Positions 1-9,021 of a stretch of 64,000 nucleotides of DNA are shown piece after piece (position 1 is the first letter of the stretch; every line of letters begins with the position of its first letter). Below the pieces are notes generated by a model that was not told where the DNA came from, searched no databases, and saw only the letters and a list, made by a program, of their open reading frames with translations. This stretch comes from CAYOHR01 sp964512145 (lineage in GTDB: Bacteria > Bacteroidota > Bacteroidia > Flavobacteriales_G > JALEGO01). Made by a program: the position numbers and the translations under genes. The stretch covers positions 8,329 through 72,328 of the forward strand of contig CAZEIM010000010.1 of NCBI GenBank assembly GCA_964512145.1, given 5' to 3'.

Positions 1-90
1 GCTACTCTATATGTAATAATTTTAGACACTTTTTAGTTTTATAGTATCAAAAATATATATTTTTAGTATGGTAGAATATTTTTTTAAAAA

Positions 91-2874
91 TTATTTTTTA
101 ATACTCTTCCCCAGTACTGTAACATGTCCGTAATGTCTGTGTTGTTTTCCGGTTGCCTTTTCTCGGGTTCGTATTTCCCAAACATATACATCTTCTTTTA
201 CTATTTCATCTTTAAATTTCCCATCCCATGGATCATTAAGTTTTTGTGTATAGTAGAGTAATTCACCCCATCTGTTGTACACCGAAAATTCAAAATGTTC
301 GGGATCGGCACCTATTATTACGGGAATAAAATAATCGTTTAATAAATCTTCGTTGTTTGGAGTAAACGTGTTATAAGGTAAAAAAACATAAATACCCAGT
401 ATAGGTATTTCTTGGCAAACAGTATCTATACACCCTGCTTCACTTATGGCTATTAAACATACATCGTATGTTTCTATTACATCTTGTGGAAAAAAGAATG
501 CTGTATCCTTTTCATATGAAACGCCTAATTTATCAATATTCCACTTATAACTTTCAGCACCTATGCTTGAATTAGAAAAGGTTACCATTGGGTTGTCAAT
601 ATATATTTTGGTTGGTGCGTAGCTAAAATCAGCTACAGGGGATTCATAAACGTGAATCATTTCTTTCCATTCCATGGAATCTTTACACCCATAAATTGAA
701 GTAATAATTAGAGATATATCTTTATATCCGGGAGTAGAATAGCAAAATTCTGGATTTTGATTGTATGATGATTGATTGTCATCTAAATTCCATTCCCATC
801 CCGAAATGCCTTCTGCATCAAATGAGTAGTCTTTAAATTCAATACATAATGGAATACATCCTTCATATTTATTGGCATTAAAATTTGTAATGGGATTATG
901 ATAAACCAAAATATTTTTTCTTATTTCCGATTCACATCCTTCGTTTGTTTTAGTATAAAAAATTACTTCATGTGTTCCAGGTTCAGAAAAAGTGTGTGTA
1001 GGGTTTTTATCAATACTGGTAGTTCCATCGCCAAAATTCCATTCCCATTGTACTGTATTACCTATGCTGATATCGCTAAATGAGGTTTCTTGATTGTAAC
1101 AAACCGTGTCAAAATTGAAGTCGGCAGTAAAGGCAATAATCTCTACAGGAATAATTACTTGATTAATACAACCATTTGAGTTTGAAACAATAAGTTGGAC
1201 ATTGTAAACATCTGTTGCAGGAAAATTATGCACAGGATTTTGACCTGCAAATAATGCAGATCCATCGCCAAAATTCCATAGCCATGCTTGTATTAATGGA
1301 CTATTTGCAATAGATTCATCGGTAAATGTTACAAATTTACCGGCACAATTGTCTTTATAGCTAAAATTTGCTTCAGGGAGTGGGTGAATTGTTAATGGAT
1401 ATGATACTGTATCTTTACAACCCTTATCGGTGCTTACAATAAGTTCGGGCTGATAATTTCCTTGGTTTTGATAAATGTGGGAAGGATGTTGATTTGTACT
1501 TGTATTATCCGGTGATGCAGGGTTGTTAAAATTCCAATTCCACTGATTAATATTTCCGCTCAAAACATCGCTTTGATCTGTAAATACAATATCTGTTCCT
1601 AAACAACCGTTCTGAACAATAAAATCAGCAATGGGTTTAGGGTGTATAATGATTTGTTTTTCTATTGTGTCTTTACAATTCGTTTCTGCCACAGCAATTA
1701 ACTGAATATTGTATGTTCCGGGCACATTATAGGTGTGTGATGGATGTTGATCAGAAGAAGTATTTCCGTCTCCAAAATCCCACATCCATTCAATGATATT
1801 TAAAGGTTCGTTATTTTGAGTATTTAAGGCAGTAGATAAATCATCAAACTGAATTTCTATTCCAACACATTCTTCAAATTTATTGGCCGTAAAATCTGGA
1901 GATACTTCTGTAGGGTATAAGGTGGTTTCTAAAATACTAACACAACCCTGCATGGAAATTAATTGTACTTCTACAATATCACCAGCAACTGGATTTGGCC
2001 AAACTATGGTTTGAGTACTGGCTCCGTTTTGCCATAGGTAATAAAACCCTTCTGGAGCAGTTAAAATAGCTTGATTTGATTTTTCGCAAAACTCTACATT
2101 TATTTCTAATTTTTTACATTCGGCAGATACGTAAGAATATCCAAAATGTAAACCATACCCACAATCGTAATTTTTAAATCGAAGTGTGATTTCATTATTT
2201 GGGGCAGGAAGATTTTCATAAGCTCTTAAATCAACGCCAATAGTCGTCCAGGCTCTGTAATAAACACATGTTATATCGTTACACGTTCTAATAACCGGAG
2301 AAGTTGGGTCGGCAAATTCTTCCCATTTCCCACAATTGGGGTGAATTAAATTTCCGGTTGATTTTTCTAATACTTCTATTTCCAACCGAGGTCGGTTACC
2401 AGCAGAATGTGTTGGAATTCCAGCAATCACACCATCACAATCATTATCATCAGGTTCTTGTAAAACAGTAGCGAAATGATATAATAATAAATTATTATCA
2501 GGAGATACTGTTACCGTATATTCTAAAATATCAATTTGGCTTTCATTCCAATATCCGGGACCAAAATTATCTGTTTGGCTAATATTTCCTAATTGTGCAG
2601 ACCAAGTTTTTCCGGGTGGAGTTCTAGAAACATTGCCACAAAAAACTGGATCATATACAGGAACCGGATCGTTATGTATTCTATGTCGAATATTGCCTTG
2701 AGGAGCGGCTAAAATAGGGGGGACTCCGCTAAAAGAATATGAATTGGAATAATTTGTACATGTTCCAGTCCAATTTGAAAAGTTGCCAGAACTAAAGTCA
2801 GAATTAGGACATTGATTGAATACTTCAAGTATATTCCAAAAAAGAGATAAATATATAATATACAGTAAACGCAT
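91..2874 (-). CDS. Secreted PKD-repeat protein with T9SS type B sorting domain
   Basis: 927 aa with a hydrophobic N-terminal signal sequence. Roughly residues 340-830 hold at least five PKD-like repeats, each marked by W-x-W-N/D-F-G-D-G and a downstream H-x-Y/F-x-x-P-G; examples are WMWDFGDG, WLWNFGDG and WEWNFGDG, and a sixth copy near the end is degenerate. The last ~95 residues start with NTFTPNNE and contain VYNRWGE and PWDGKF, the pattern of the gliding-motility-associated (CHU_C, type B) C-terminal domain that directs T9SS export. The N-terminal ~330 residues are not recognised but are cysteine-bearing and probably a binding domain. It follows the next upstream gene after one base, so the two are almost certainly cotranscribed. 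Likely a surface or secreted adhesin; ligand unknown. Confidence 0.85.
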   Translation of the reverse strand: MRLLYIIYLSLFWNILEVFNQCPNSDFSSGNFSNWTGTCTNYSNSYSFSGVPPILAAPQGNIRHRIHNDPVPVYDPVFCGNVSRTPPGKTWSAQLGNISQTDNFGPGYWNESQIDILEYTVTVSPDNNLLLYHFATVLQEPDDNDCDGVIAGIPTHSAGNRPRLEIEVLEKSTGNLIHPNCGKWEEFADPTSPVIRTCNDITCVYYRAWTTIGVDLRAYENLPAPNNEITLRFKNYDCGYGLHFGYSYVSAECKKLEINVEFCEKSNQAILTAPEGFYYLWQNGASTQTIVWPNPVAGDIVEVQLISMQGCVSILETTLYPTEVSPDFTANKFEECVGIEIQFDDLSTALNTQNNEPLNIIEWMWDFGDGNTSSDQHPSHTYNVPGTYNIQLIAVAETNCKDTIEKQIIIHPKPIADFIVQNGCLGTDIVFTDQSDVLSGNINQWNWNFNNPASPDNTSTNQHPSHIYQNQGNYQPELIVSTDKGCKDTVSYPLTIHPLPEANFSYKDNCAGKFVTFTDESIANSPLIQAWLWNFGDGSALFAGQNPVHNFPATDVYNVQLIVSNSNGCINQVIIPVEIIAFTADFNFDTVCYNQETSFSDISIGNTVQWEWNFGDGTTSIDKNPTHTFSEPGTHEVIFYTKTNEGCESEIRKNILVYHNPITNFNANKYEGCIPLCIEFKDYSFDAEGISGWEWNLDDNQSSYNQNPEFCYSTPGYKDISLIITSIYGCKDSMEWKEMIHVYESPVADFSYAPTKIYIDNPMVTFSNSSIGAESYKWNIDKLGVSYEKDTAFFFPQDVIETYDVCLIAISEAGCIDTVCQEIPILGIYVFLPYNTFTPNNEDLLNDYFIPVIIGADPEHFEFSVYNRWGELLYYTQKLNDPWDGKFKDEIVKEDVYVWEIRTREKATGKQHRHYGHVTVLGKSIKK

Positions 2875-2875
2875 T

Positions 2876-5725
2876 TTATCTAATTAAGTTAACATGACCT
2901 ACAAAATATATGTTTTCACCAAACTCATCTATTATAGAAATTTTATATACATATACATCCTGTTTCATAAGCTCATTTGTTTCTTCGTTTCTTCCATCCC
3001 AAGCGATCCCTTTTTGAGTGTAGTATATTCGTTCTCCCCATCGTGTGAAAATTTCCATGCTATATGTTTCTTGATCTCCTAAATATAACTGAGGATAAAA
3101 CACATCGTTTTTACCGTTTTTATCTGGTGTAAATGTATTTGGTATCCAGGCTTGATATCTGTTTTTGATATTTACGGAATATGACATAGTATCTTTACAC
3201 CCATCTTGATTGGTAACTATTAAAGTAATTTGATAGTCGCCCGGTTTATCGAAAAAATAATAAAAGTTTTTATTATCGTTTTTTATAAAAACGGAATCAT
3301 CCATAGTCCATTCGTAACTAGCAATGTTTCCTAAAGAATAATTTTGTATAAATACCGAAGGATCAAAAACATCAGTTTGTTGTGATGCATTAAAAATAGC
3401 TTCCGGTTTATCTAAAATTTCAATCACATCGTATTGAGTTTTAGTGTCTTTACATCCGTGAATATTTTCTACATTTAAAGTAACAGAATAAAAGCCTGTG
3501 TTTTCGTAACAAAATACAGGGGTTGAGTCGATAGAATAATTTCCGTTATCTAAATCCCAGAAATAACTTAAATTTCCATACGAGTCGAATGAATTATTAT
3601 AAAATTCAACGCAGGAGTTTTGACAAGATTTTGTGGTAGAAACTAAAAAGTCTGCGGTAGGATTTTTAAAAATTTCAATTACTTCACTGGTTGAGTCCTT
3701 GCAACCGGTAGCTGTTTTTGTAACAAGTGAAATGGTTACAAGGCCTGTATTTGGAAAATTAAAGCTTGGGTTTTCTATATTGGAAGTTCCATATACGTCA
3801 AAATACCATGTATGGTTGTTTATGGTTCCAAATGAAACATAAGAAAGGTTTTCAAACAACGTTGATGATCCTGCACAATTGTTTTGAGTATCAAACTGTG
3901 CTTTAGGTTTTGGGTAAATGGAAACGATTTTTTGAGTTACGCCAATACAGCCTTTATTGGAGGAAACAATGAGTTGAACATTTTTATTTCCAGAACCTGC
4001 ATAATCATGACATGGATTTTGAATCATAGAATTAGCTCCTGCATCATCAAAATTCCAAAGCCAACCGGCAATGGGGTCACCTGCTACGTTTACCGATAAA
4101 TCATTAAAACAAGTAGTTTCTCCTTCGCAGGCATTAATTACATCAAAATTAGCTATTGGTAATTGCCAAACATTAATGGGTATGATTTTTTCATGTTTAC
4201 ATCCAAAATCATCGGTTACTTGAAGAGTTACATTGTATATTCCATCAAACAAATATTCATGAGTTGGATTTTCAGTATTCGAAATATATCCATCTCCAAA
4301 CATCCATTGATAATCAGTAAGAATTCCATTATTAGCAAACGATTGATTGTTGAAATTTGCCTGATTACCTAAGCATATGTCATTTACGGTAAAATCTGCA
4401 TTAGGTAATGGATATAATGTAATTTGAATATCATCTGACGCTATACATCCTGCACTATCTACGGTTAGTGTAAGTATTTCTTGCTCAATGTTACTACTGC
4501 CAGTTGTTAATGTAAATAACGGGTTTGACAGCAAGGGATTGCTAACATTTACAGCAGGATTCCAAGAATATGCGTGTCCGGGCTTTGGATTAACTCCAAT
4601 TATTACAGGACTTCCAGAACAAGTTGTTTTGTCATCCCCAGCAGTTATAGTAAATTTATCTGCTATTTCAATCGTAACGGTATCAAAAATATTGCATGGT
4701 CCCGGTTGAAATACAATTTTCACGTACTCTGTTGACTCAATTGTATTGTCATCTATTGGATTAATATTAATTTGCGTGCATTCGCTTAAAGCGGGTATAA
4801 TTACAAAATTATCTATTAAATCATAATCAGTTCCATTGATGGCGTCACCTAAAATTTGATAATTAACTTGTAAAGGATTTTGTAAATCATCAGACCTACA
4901 TAAAGAAATAAAACCATTTTTACAATTTTCCTGTGCATTAGAAATATTTGTATTATCTGCATATACCACATTTGAACAATTTAGAGAGTTACCTTCTAAA
5001 AATATTCCGGAATCAAATATACCATCGGTAACATCGGCTATTGCAATTTTAAGGTGATAGCTTTCACAACTTACTACAGGTATTTCAGCTTCAAGTCGAG
5101 TAGTATGGCCATCGAACTGTAATGTAACACCGGCTGTATTATCTACAAAATACCCCGCATTATTTATATGATTTACCGTAAATACACTAACCGGATCTAA
5201 TGTTGCCGGAACTAATGCCACATTGTAGTCAACATACATACCTCCGTTTGGATCAATTCCATTTACAAAGAATGCAAACACATCGTTAAAATTTTTAGAT
5301 AAGTCTAAGGGATATTCTTCAGATGCAAAAAAGTATCCAAGTTTTAATATATCGCATTGTGGTATAATATCAAATTCCATTATACATCCATCATAGGTTG
5401 GATAACCAGCAATAACATCTAGTTGATTATCGCCTGCAGTACCATGATTGAATGAAAATCCCGGATTATTGTCAGGACCAATTGCGCCTATAGCTTTTCC
5501 AGTGGATAATATTACACCTTCTGTAACCGGTGTGTTTGGGGATTCAAAAAAACCATACGCATTATTAGGACAAACTAATTGTAGGTTTGATATTTTTACT
5601 CCATTACCGGTGATTTTTTGGATAATTTCCTCCGGAGTTTTTGTGTCATCAATTACGATTTGACAAATTAAATTCCAGCTATGAAAAAAAATGATTAAAA
5701 AAAAGGAATAAAATTTTAATTTCAT
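2876..5725 (-). CDS. Choice-of-anchor L / PKD protein with T9SS type B sorting domain
   Basis: 949 aa with an N-terminal signal peptide. Residues ~30-250 match the choice-of-anchor L domain: GVILSTGKAIGAIGPDN, then FFASEEYP and FAFFVNGIDP. About five PKD-like repeats follow (for example YQWMFGDG and WLWNFDD) between ~435 and 830. The C-terminus (NTFTPDKNGKNDVFYP, IFTRWGERIYYTQ, AWDGRN) is a type B T9SS signal. The choice-of-anchor L family is known from secreted proteins with alternative surface-attachment tails. It lies 42 bases downstream of purB on the same strand with no terminator visible between them, so some read-through from the purine genes is possible. Function inferred as surface adhesion; ligand unknown. 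Confidence 0.87.
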   Translation of the reverse strand: MKLKFYSFFLIIFFHSWNLICQIVIDDTKTPEEIIQKITGNGVKISNLQLVCPNNAYGFFESPNTPVTEGVILSTGKAIGAIGPDNNPGFSFNHGTAGDNQLDVIAGYPTYDGCIMEFDIIPQCDILKLGYFFASEEYPLDLSKNFNDVFAFFVNGIDPNGGMYVDYNVALVPATLDPVSVFTVNHINNAGYFVDNTAGVTLQFDGHTTRLEAEIPVVSCESYHLKIAIADVTDGIFDSGIFLEGNSLNCSNVVYADNTNISNAQENCKNGFISLCRSDDLQNPLQVNYQILGDAINGTDYDLIDNFVIIPALSECTQININPIDDNTIESTEYVKIVFQPGPCNIFDTVTIEIADKFTITAGDDKTTCSGSPVIIGVNPKPGHAYSWNPAVNVSNPLLSNPLFTLTTGSSNIEQEILTLTVDSAGCIASDDIQITLYPLPNADFTVNDICLGNQANFNNQSFANNGILTDYQWMFGDGYISNTENPTHEYLFDGIYNVTLQVTDDFGCKHEKIIPINVWQLPIANFDVINACEGETTCFNDLSVNVAGDPIAGWLWNFDDAGANSMIQNPCHDYAGSGNKNVQLIVSSNKGCIGVTQKIVSIYPKPKAQFDTQNNCAGSSTLFENLSYVSFGTINNHTWYFDVYGTSNIENPSFNFPNTGLVTISLVTKTATGCKDSTSEVIEIFKNPTADFLVSTTKSCQNSCVEFYNNSFDSYGNLSYFWDLDNGNYSIDSTPVFCYENTGFYSVTLNVENIHGCKDTKTQYDVIEILDKPEAIFNASQQTDVFDPSVFIQNYSLGNIASYEWTMDDSVFIKNDNKNFYYFFDKPGDYQITLIVTNQDGCKDTMSYSVNIKNRYQAWIPNTFTPDKNGKNDVFYPQLYLGDQETYSMEIFTRWGERIYYTQKGIAWDGRNEETNELMKQDVYVYKISIIDEFGENIYFVGHVNLIR

Positions 5726-5767
5726 GCGTTATTTTATCTTTTAACGCGTGAAAAGTATTTTGGTTGC

Positions 5768-7111
5768 CTAAATTTTGTTAAATATTCCTGTATAATTAAA
5801 AGGAGTTATATTTAGTAAGTACTTTTTTTGATCTTCCGAAATTTCTAAACTTTGAATAAATTCTGAAATGATACTTTGTGTTATAACCGTATTTTTTCTA
5901 GTGATCTCTTTTAATTTTTCATATGGGTTGGGGTAATGAATACTTCTTAAATAGTTTTGAATAGCCTCTGCTATAACCGCCCAATTATTTTCTAAATCAT
6001 TTTTTATTTTCTCTTCATTTACCAATAGTTTTTGTAGTCCCTTCTCTATAGATAATATTGAAATGTATGTATGTGCAAATGGCACTCCAATGTTTCTTAG
6101 TACAGTACTATCGGTTAAGTCTCTTTGAAGCCTTGATATAGGAAGTTTTGAAGCAAGATATTGAAAAATGGAGTGTGCTAAGCCTAAATTTCCTTCGGCA
6201 TTTTCAAAATCAATGGGATTAACTTTATGTGGCATAGCAGAAGACCCCACCTCATTAGGATTAATTTTTTGTTTAAAATAATCCATGGATATATATGTCC
6301 ACATATCTCTACAAAAATCAATTAATACGGTGTTTATTCGGCAAAAAAGATGAAAAAGGCTTGACAAATCATCGTAATGTTCTATTTGTGTGGTTGTTTG
6401 CTGTCTGAATAGATGTAGTTTTTCTTTTAAAAATTGGTCTGAAAAATTTTCCCAATTAATTTCAGGGAAAACAACATAATGAGCATTAAAATTTCCGGTT
6501 GCACCACCAAACTTTCCGGAATATCGAATGTTATTGAAGCCAGATAATTGGTGGGTTAATCGCTCGTAAAATACATATATTTCTTTCCCTAAATTCGTGG
6601 GAGATGCAGGTTGGCCATGTGTATGAGCCAACATTGGGATGTTTTTATATTTTTTACTCAGTTCAAAAAGTTCATTGGCCAGTTTTTTTAGTATTGGAAT
6701 AATAATGGTTTCTGTAGCCAACTTTACACACATTGGGTTTGCCGTGTTATTTATGTCTTGGGAAGTTAACCCAAAATGCACGTATTCTTTAAACTTTTGT
6801 AAGTTTAAATCATTAAATTTTTCTTTTAAATAATACTCAACCGCTTTAACATCGTGGTTGGTTGTTTTTTCAATTTCCTTAATTTTTTGAGCTTCTTGCA
6901 TTGAAAAATTCAGGTAAATGTTTCTAAGTTGAGAGAATGCATCTTTTGGGAAATTTTGTAATGCAGGAAGTGGAATTTCGCAAAGCGAAATAAAATATTC
7001 AATCTCTATATGTATCCTGTATTTAATTAATGCATATTCCGAAAAATACTCAGATAATATATGGGTTTTTTCTTGGTATCTTCCGTCAATGGGGGAAATG
7101 TTTTGTAACAT
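5768..7111 (-). CDS. purB: Adenylosuccinate lyase
   Basis: 447 aa, the usual length of the longer E. coli-type PurB. It performs two beta-eliminations releasing fumarate: SAICAR to AICAR and adenylosuccinate to AMP. The N-terminus NISPIDGRYQ, the region THGQPASPTNLGKE and the fumarase/lyase-superfamily signature SSAMPHKVNPIDFENAEGN are all present. It begins two bases after purC ends, so the two consecutive purine steps (SAICAR formation, then cleavage) are translationally adjacent. No other pur genes are nearby. Confidence 0.97.
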   Translation of the reverse strand: MLQNISPIDGRYQEKTHILSEYFSEYALIKYRIHIEIEYFISLCEIPLPALQNFPKDAFSQLRNIYLNFSMQEAQKIKEIEKTTNHDVKAVEYYLKEKFNDLNLQKFKEYVHFGLTSQDINNTANPMCVKLATETIIIPILKKLANELFELSKKYKNIPMLAHTHGQPASPTNLGKEIYVFYERLTHQLSGFNNIRYSGKFGGATGNFNAHYVVFPEINWENFSDQFLKEKLHLFRQQTTTQIEHYDDLSSLFHLFCRINTVLIDFCRDMWTYISMDYFKQKINPNEVGSSAMPHKVNPIDFENAEGNLGLAHSIFQYLASKLPISRLQRDLTDSTVLRNIGVPFAHTYISILSIEKGLQKLLVNEEKIKNDLENNWAVIAEAIQNYLRSIHYPNPYEKLKEITRKNTVITQSIISEFIQSLEISEDQKKYLLNITPFNYTGIFNKI

Positions 7112-7113
7112 AT

Positions 7114-8049
7114 TTATAAAATGTTTTTAAATATCCAATCTTGTACTGTTTGGTCTATATCTTCTTCTTTGTAGGTTTTTTTTATAAATGGTTTGCCGGT
7201 TATTATTTCATATAATTCAATATATCTTTGTGAGATGGTTTCTATAATTTCGGGAGTCATAGTAGGCATTTTCTGACTTTCCTGTCCTTGAAATCCTTCT
7301 TTAATTAACCATTCACGCACAAATTCTTTGGATAATTGTTTTTGTTTTTCTCCTTTTAATTGAATTTCATCGTAGGTTTCAGAATAAAAATATCTGGAAG
7401 AATCGGCTGTATGTATTTCGTCCATTAATAAAATAGTACCATTGGATAGTTTACCAAATTCATACTTTGTATCTACTAATATTAATCCTTGTTGCTTTGC
7501 ATATTCGCATCCTAACTTATATAAGGTATGCGTGTATTTTTCAAGCACTTCGTAATCGTTTTGTGAAACCAAGTTTGTTCGAATAATTTCATCTTTTGAA
7601 ATATCTTCATCATGCCCTTTTGAGGCTTTGGTGGTTGGGGTAATAATAGGGAAGGGCAATCGATCGTTTTCTTTTAAACCGTCCGGTAAAGAAACTCCGC
7701 AAATTTCTCTTTTGCCCAATTTATATTCCCTCCAGGCATGGCCCGCTAAATACCCCCGAATGACCATTTCTACTTTAAAGGGCATGCATTTATGTCCTAT
7801 TAATACATTTGGATGAGGAGAAGTAATATACCAATTGGGCACACTAGATGAAAAAAGGTTTAAAAATAATGTGGTAATTTCATTTAAAACTTGTCCTTTA
7901 TATGGTATTGGTTCTGGTAAGATACAATCAAAAGCAGAAATTCTGTTACTGGTTATCATAACCAAGTATTTGTCGGCAATGGTATATACATCTCTCACTT
8001 TACCTTTGTAAAATGCTGTTTGATGAGGGAATCGTTTAGTATAATCCAT
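7114..8049 (-). CDS. purC: Phosphoribosylaminoimidazole-succinocarboxamide synthase (SAICAR synthase)
   Basis: 311 aa, the longer form seen in Bacteroidota and yeast rather than the ~240 aa E. coli form. It ligates aspartate to CAIR using ATP. Visible family features are YKGKVRDVY at the N-terminus (ATP-binding loop), SNRISAFDCILPEPIPYKG, VEMVIRGYLAGHAW, LVDTKYEFG and LMDEIHTADSSRY. It sits between the PhoH-like gene (22 bases upstream) and purB (2 bases downstream) on one strand. Confidence 0.95.
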   Translation of the reverse strand: MDYTKRFPHQTAFYKGKVRDVYTIADKYLVMITSNRISAFDCILPEPIPYKGQVLNEITTLFLNLFSSSVPNWYITSPHPNVLIGHKCMPFKVEMVIRGYLAGHAWREYKLGKREICGVSLPDGLKENDRLPFPIITPTTKASKGHDEDISKDEIIRTNLVSQNDYEVLEKYTHTLYKLGCEYAKQQGLILVDTKYEFGKLSNGTILLMDEIHTADSSRYFYSETYDEIQLKGEKQKQLSKEFVREWLIKEGFQGQESQKMPTMTPEIIETISQRYIELYEIITGKPFIKKTYKEEDIDQTVQDWIFKNIL

Positions 8050-8071
8050 AATGGTAATAATACATTATTTT

Positions 8072-9016
8072 TTAAAGATTTTCATATGCTTTAATAATTT
8101 CTTTTACTAAGCGATGCCTAATAATATCTTTTTCCTGTAGATACACAAAATCTATCCCTTCAACATCACTTAAAATGTTTTTCGCCTGAATAAGACCTGA
8201 AGGTTGATTTTTAGGGAGGTCAACCTGTGTTAAGTCTCCTGTAATGACAAACTTTGCCGATCTGCCCATACGAGTTAAAAACATTTTGAGTTGACTTTGA
8301 GTGGCATTTTGTGCTTCGTCCAATATAACAAAGGCATGATCTAAGGTTCGACCTCTCATAAAAGCCAAAGGCGCAATTTGTATAATTTGATTTTCAAGAA
8401 AATATTTTAATTTCTCGGTATGAATCATATCGTGTAAGGCATCGTACAACGGCTGTAAATATGGATCGAGTTTTTCTTTTAAATCTCCTGGTAAAAAGCC
8501 TAAATTTTCGCCTGCTTCAACAGCAGGACGCGTTAAAATTATTTTCCGAACTTCTTTATTTTTTAAAGCTTTAACGGCTAAGGCTACTGCTGTATATGTT
8601 TTTCCAGTTCCAGCAGGGCCTATCGCAAATACCATGTCATTTTGTTCGATGCTTGAAACTAAATTTTTTTGAGAGGTATTTTGAGCTTTAATAACTATAC
8701 CGTTATTACCATATAGGATAATATCTTCCGGTACATGATCTTGTATTTTACCTTCGGGTAAAATATCATGTTCTAAAATATATTTAATTTCTGAACTGTT
8801 TAAATACGGTCTTTTTTTGAGGAAATAAATAACATTTAGTAATTTTTTTTCGAATGATTGAATTAATTCTTCACTGCCTTGTATTTTTATTTCATTACCT
8901 CGAGCTATAATTTTTATATCGGGATAAAATTGTTGCAGTAAATCTATATTTTCATTGTTTTTTCCATATAGACTTACTAAGGCAATGTCTTCTATTAGAA
9001 TGTTTTTTTCACTCAA
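8072..9016 (-). CDS. PhoH family ATPase
   Basis: 314 aa. Contains a Walker A loop GPAGTGKTYTAVALAV, a Walker B VILDEAQNAT, and MFLTRMGRSAKFVITGDLTQVDLP, all diagnostic of the PhoH/YbeZ family of cytoplasmic P-loop ATPases linked to RNA metabolism and ribosome function. A KH-like N-terminal segment of ~100 residues precedes the ATPase. The gene begins five bases after alaS ends, so it is in the same transcript. The precise substrate of the family is not settled. Confidence 0.93.
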   Translation of the reverse strand: MSEKNILIEDIALVSLYGKNNENIDLLQQFYPDIKIIARGNEIKIQGSEELIQSFEKKLLNVIYFLKKRPYLNSSEIKYILEHDILPEGKIQDHVPEDIILYGNNGIVIKAQNTSQKNLVSSIEQNDMVFAIGPAGTGKTYTAVALAVKALKNKEVRKIILTRPAVEAGENLGFLPGDLKEKLDPYLQPLYDALHDMIHTEKLKYFLENQIIQIAPLAFMRGRTLDHAFVILDEAQNATQSQLKMFLTRMGRSAKFVITGDLTQVDLPKNQPSGLIQAKNILSDVEGIDFVYLQEKDIIRHRLVKEIIKAYENL

Positions 9017-9021
9017 CGTAA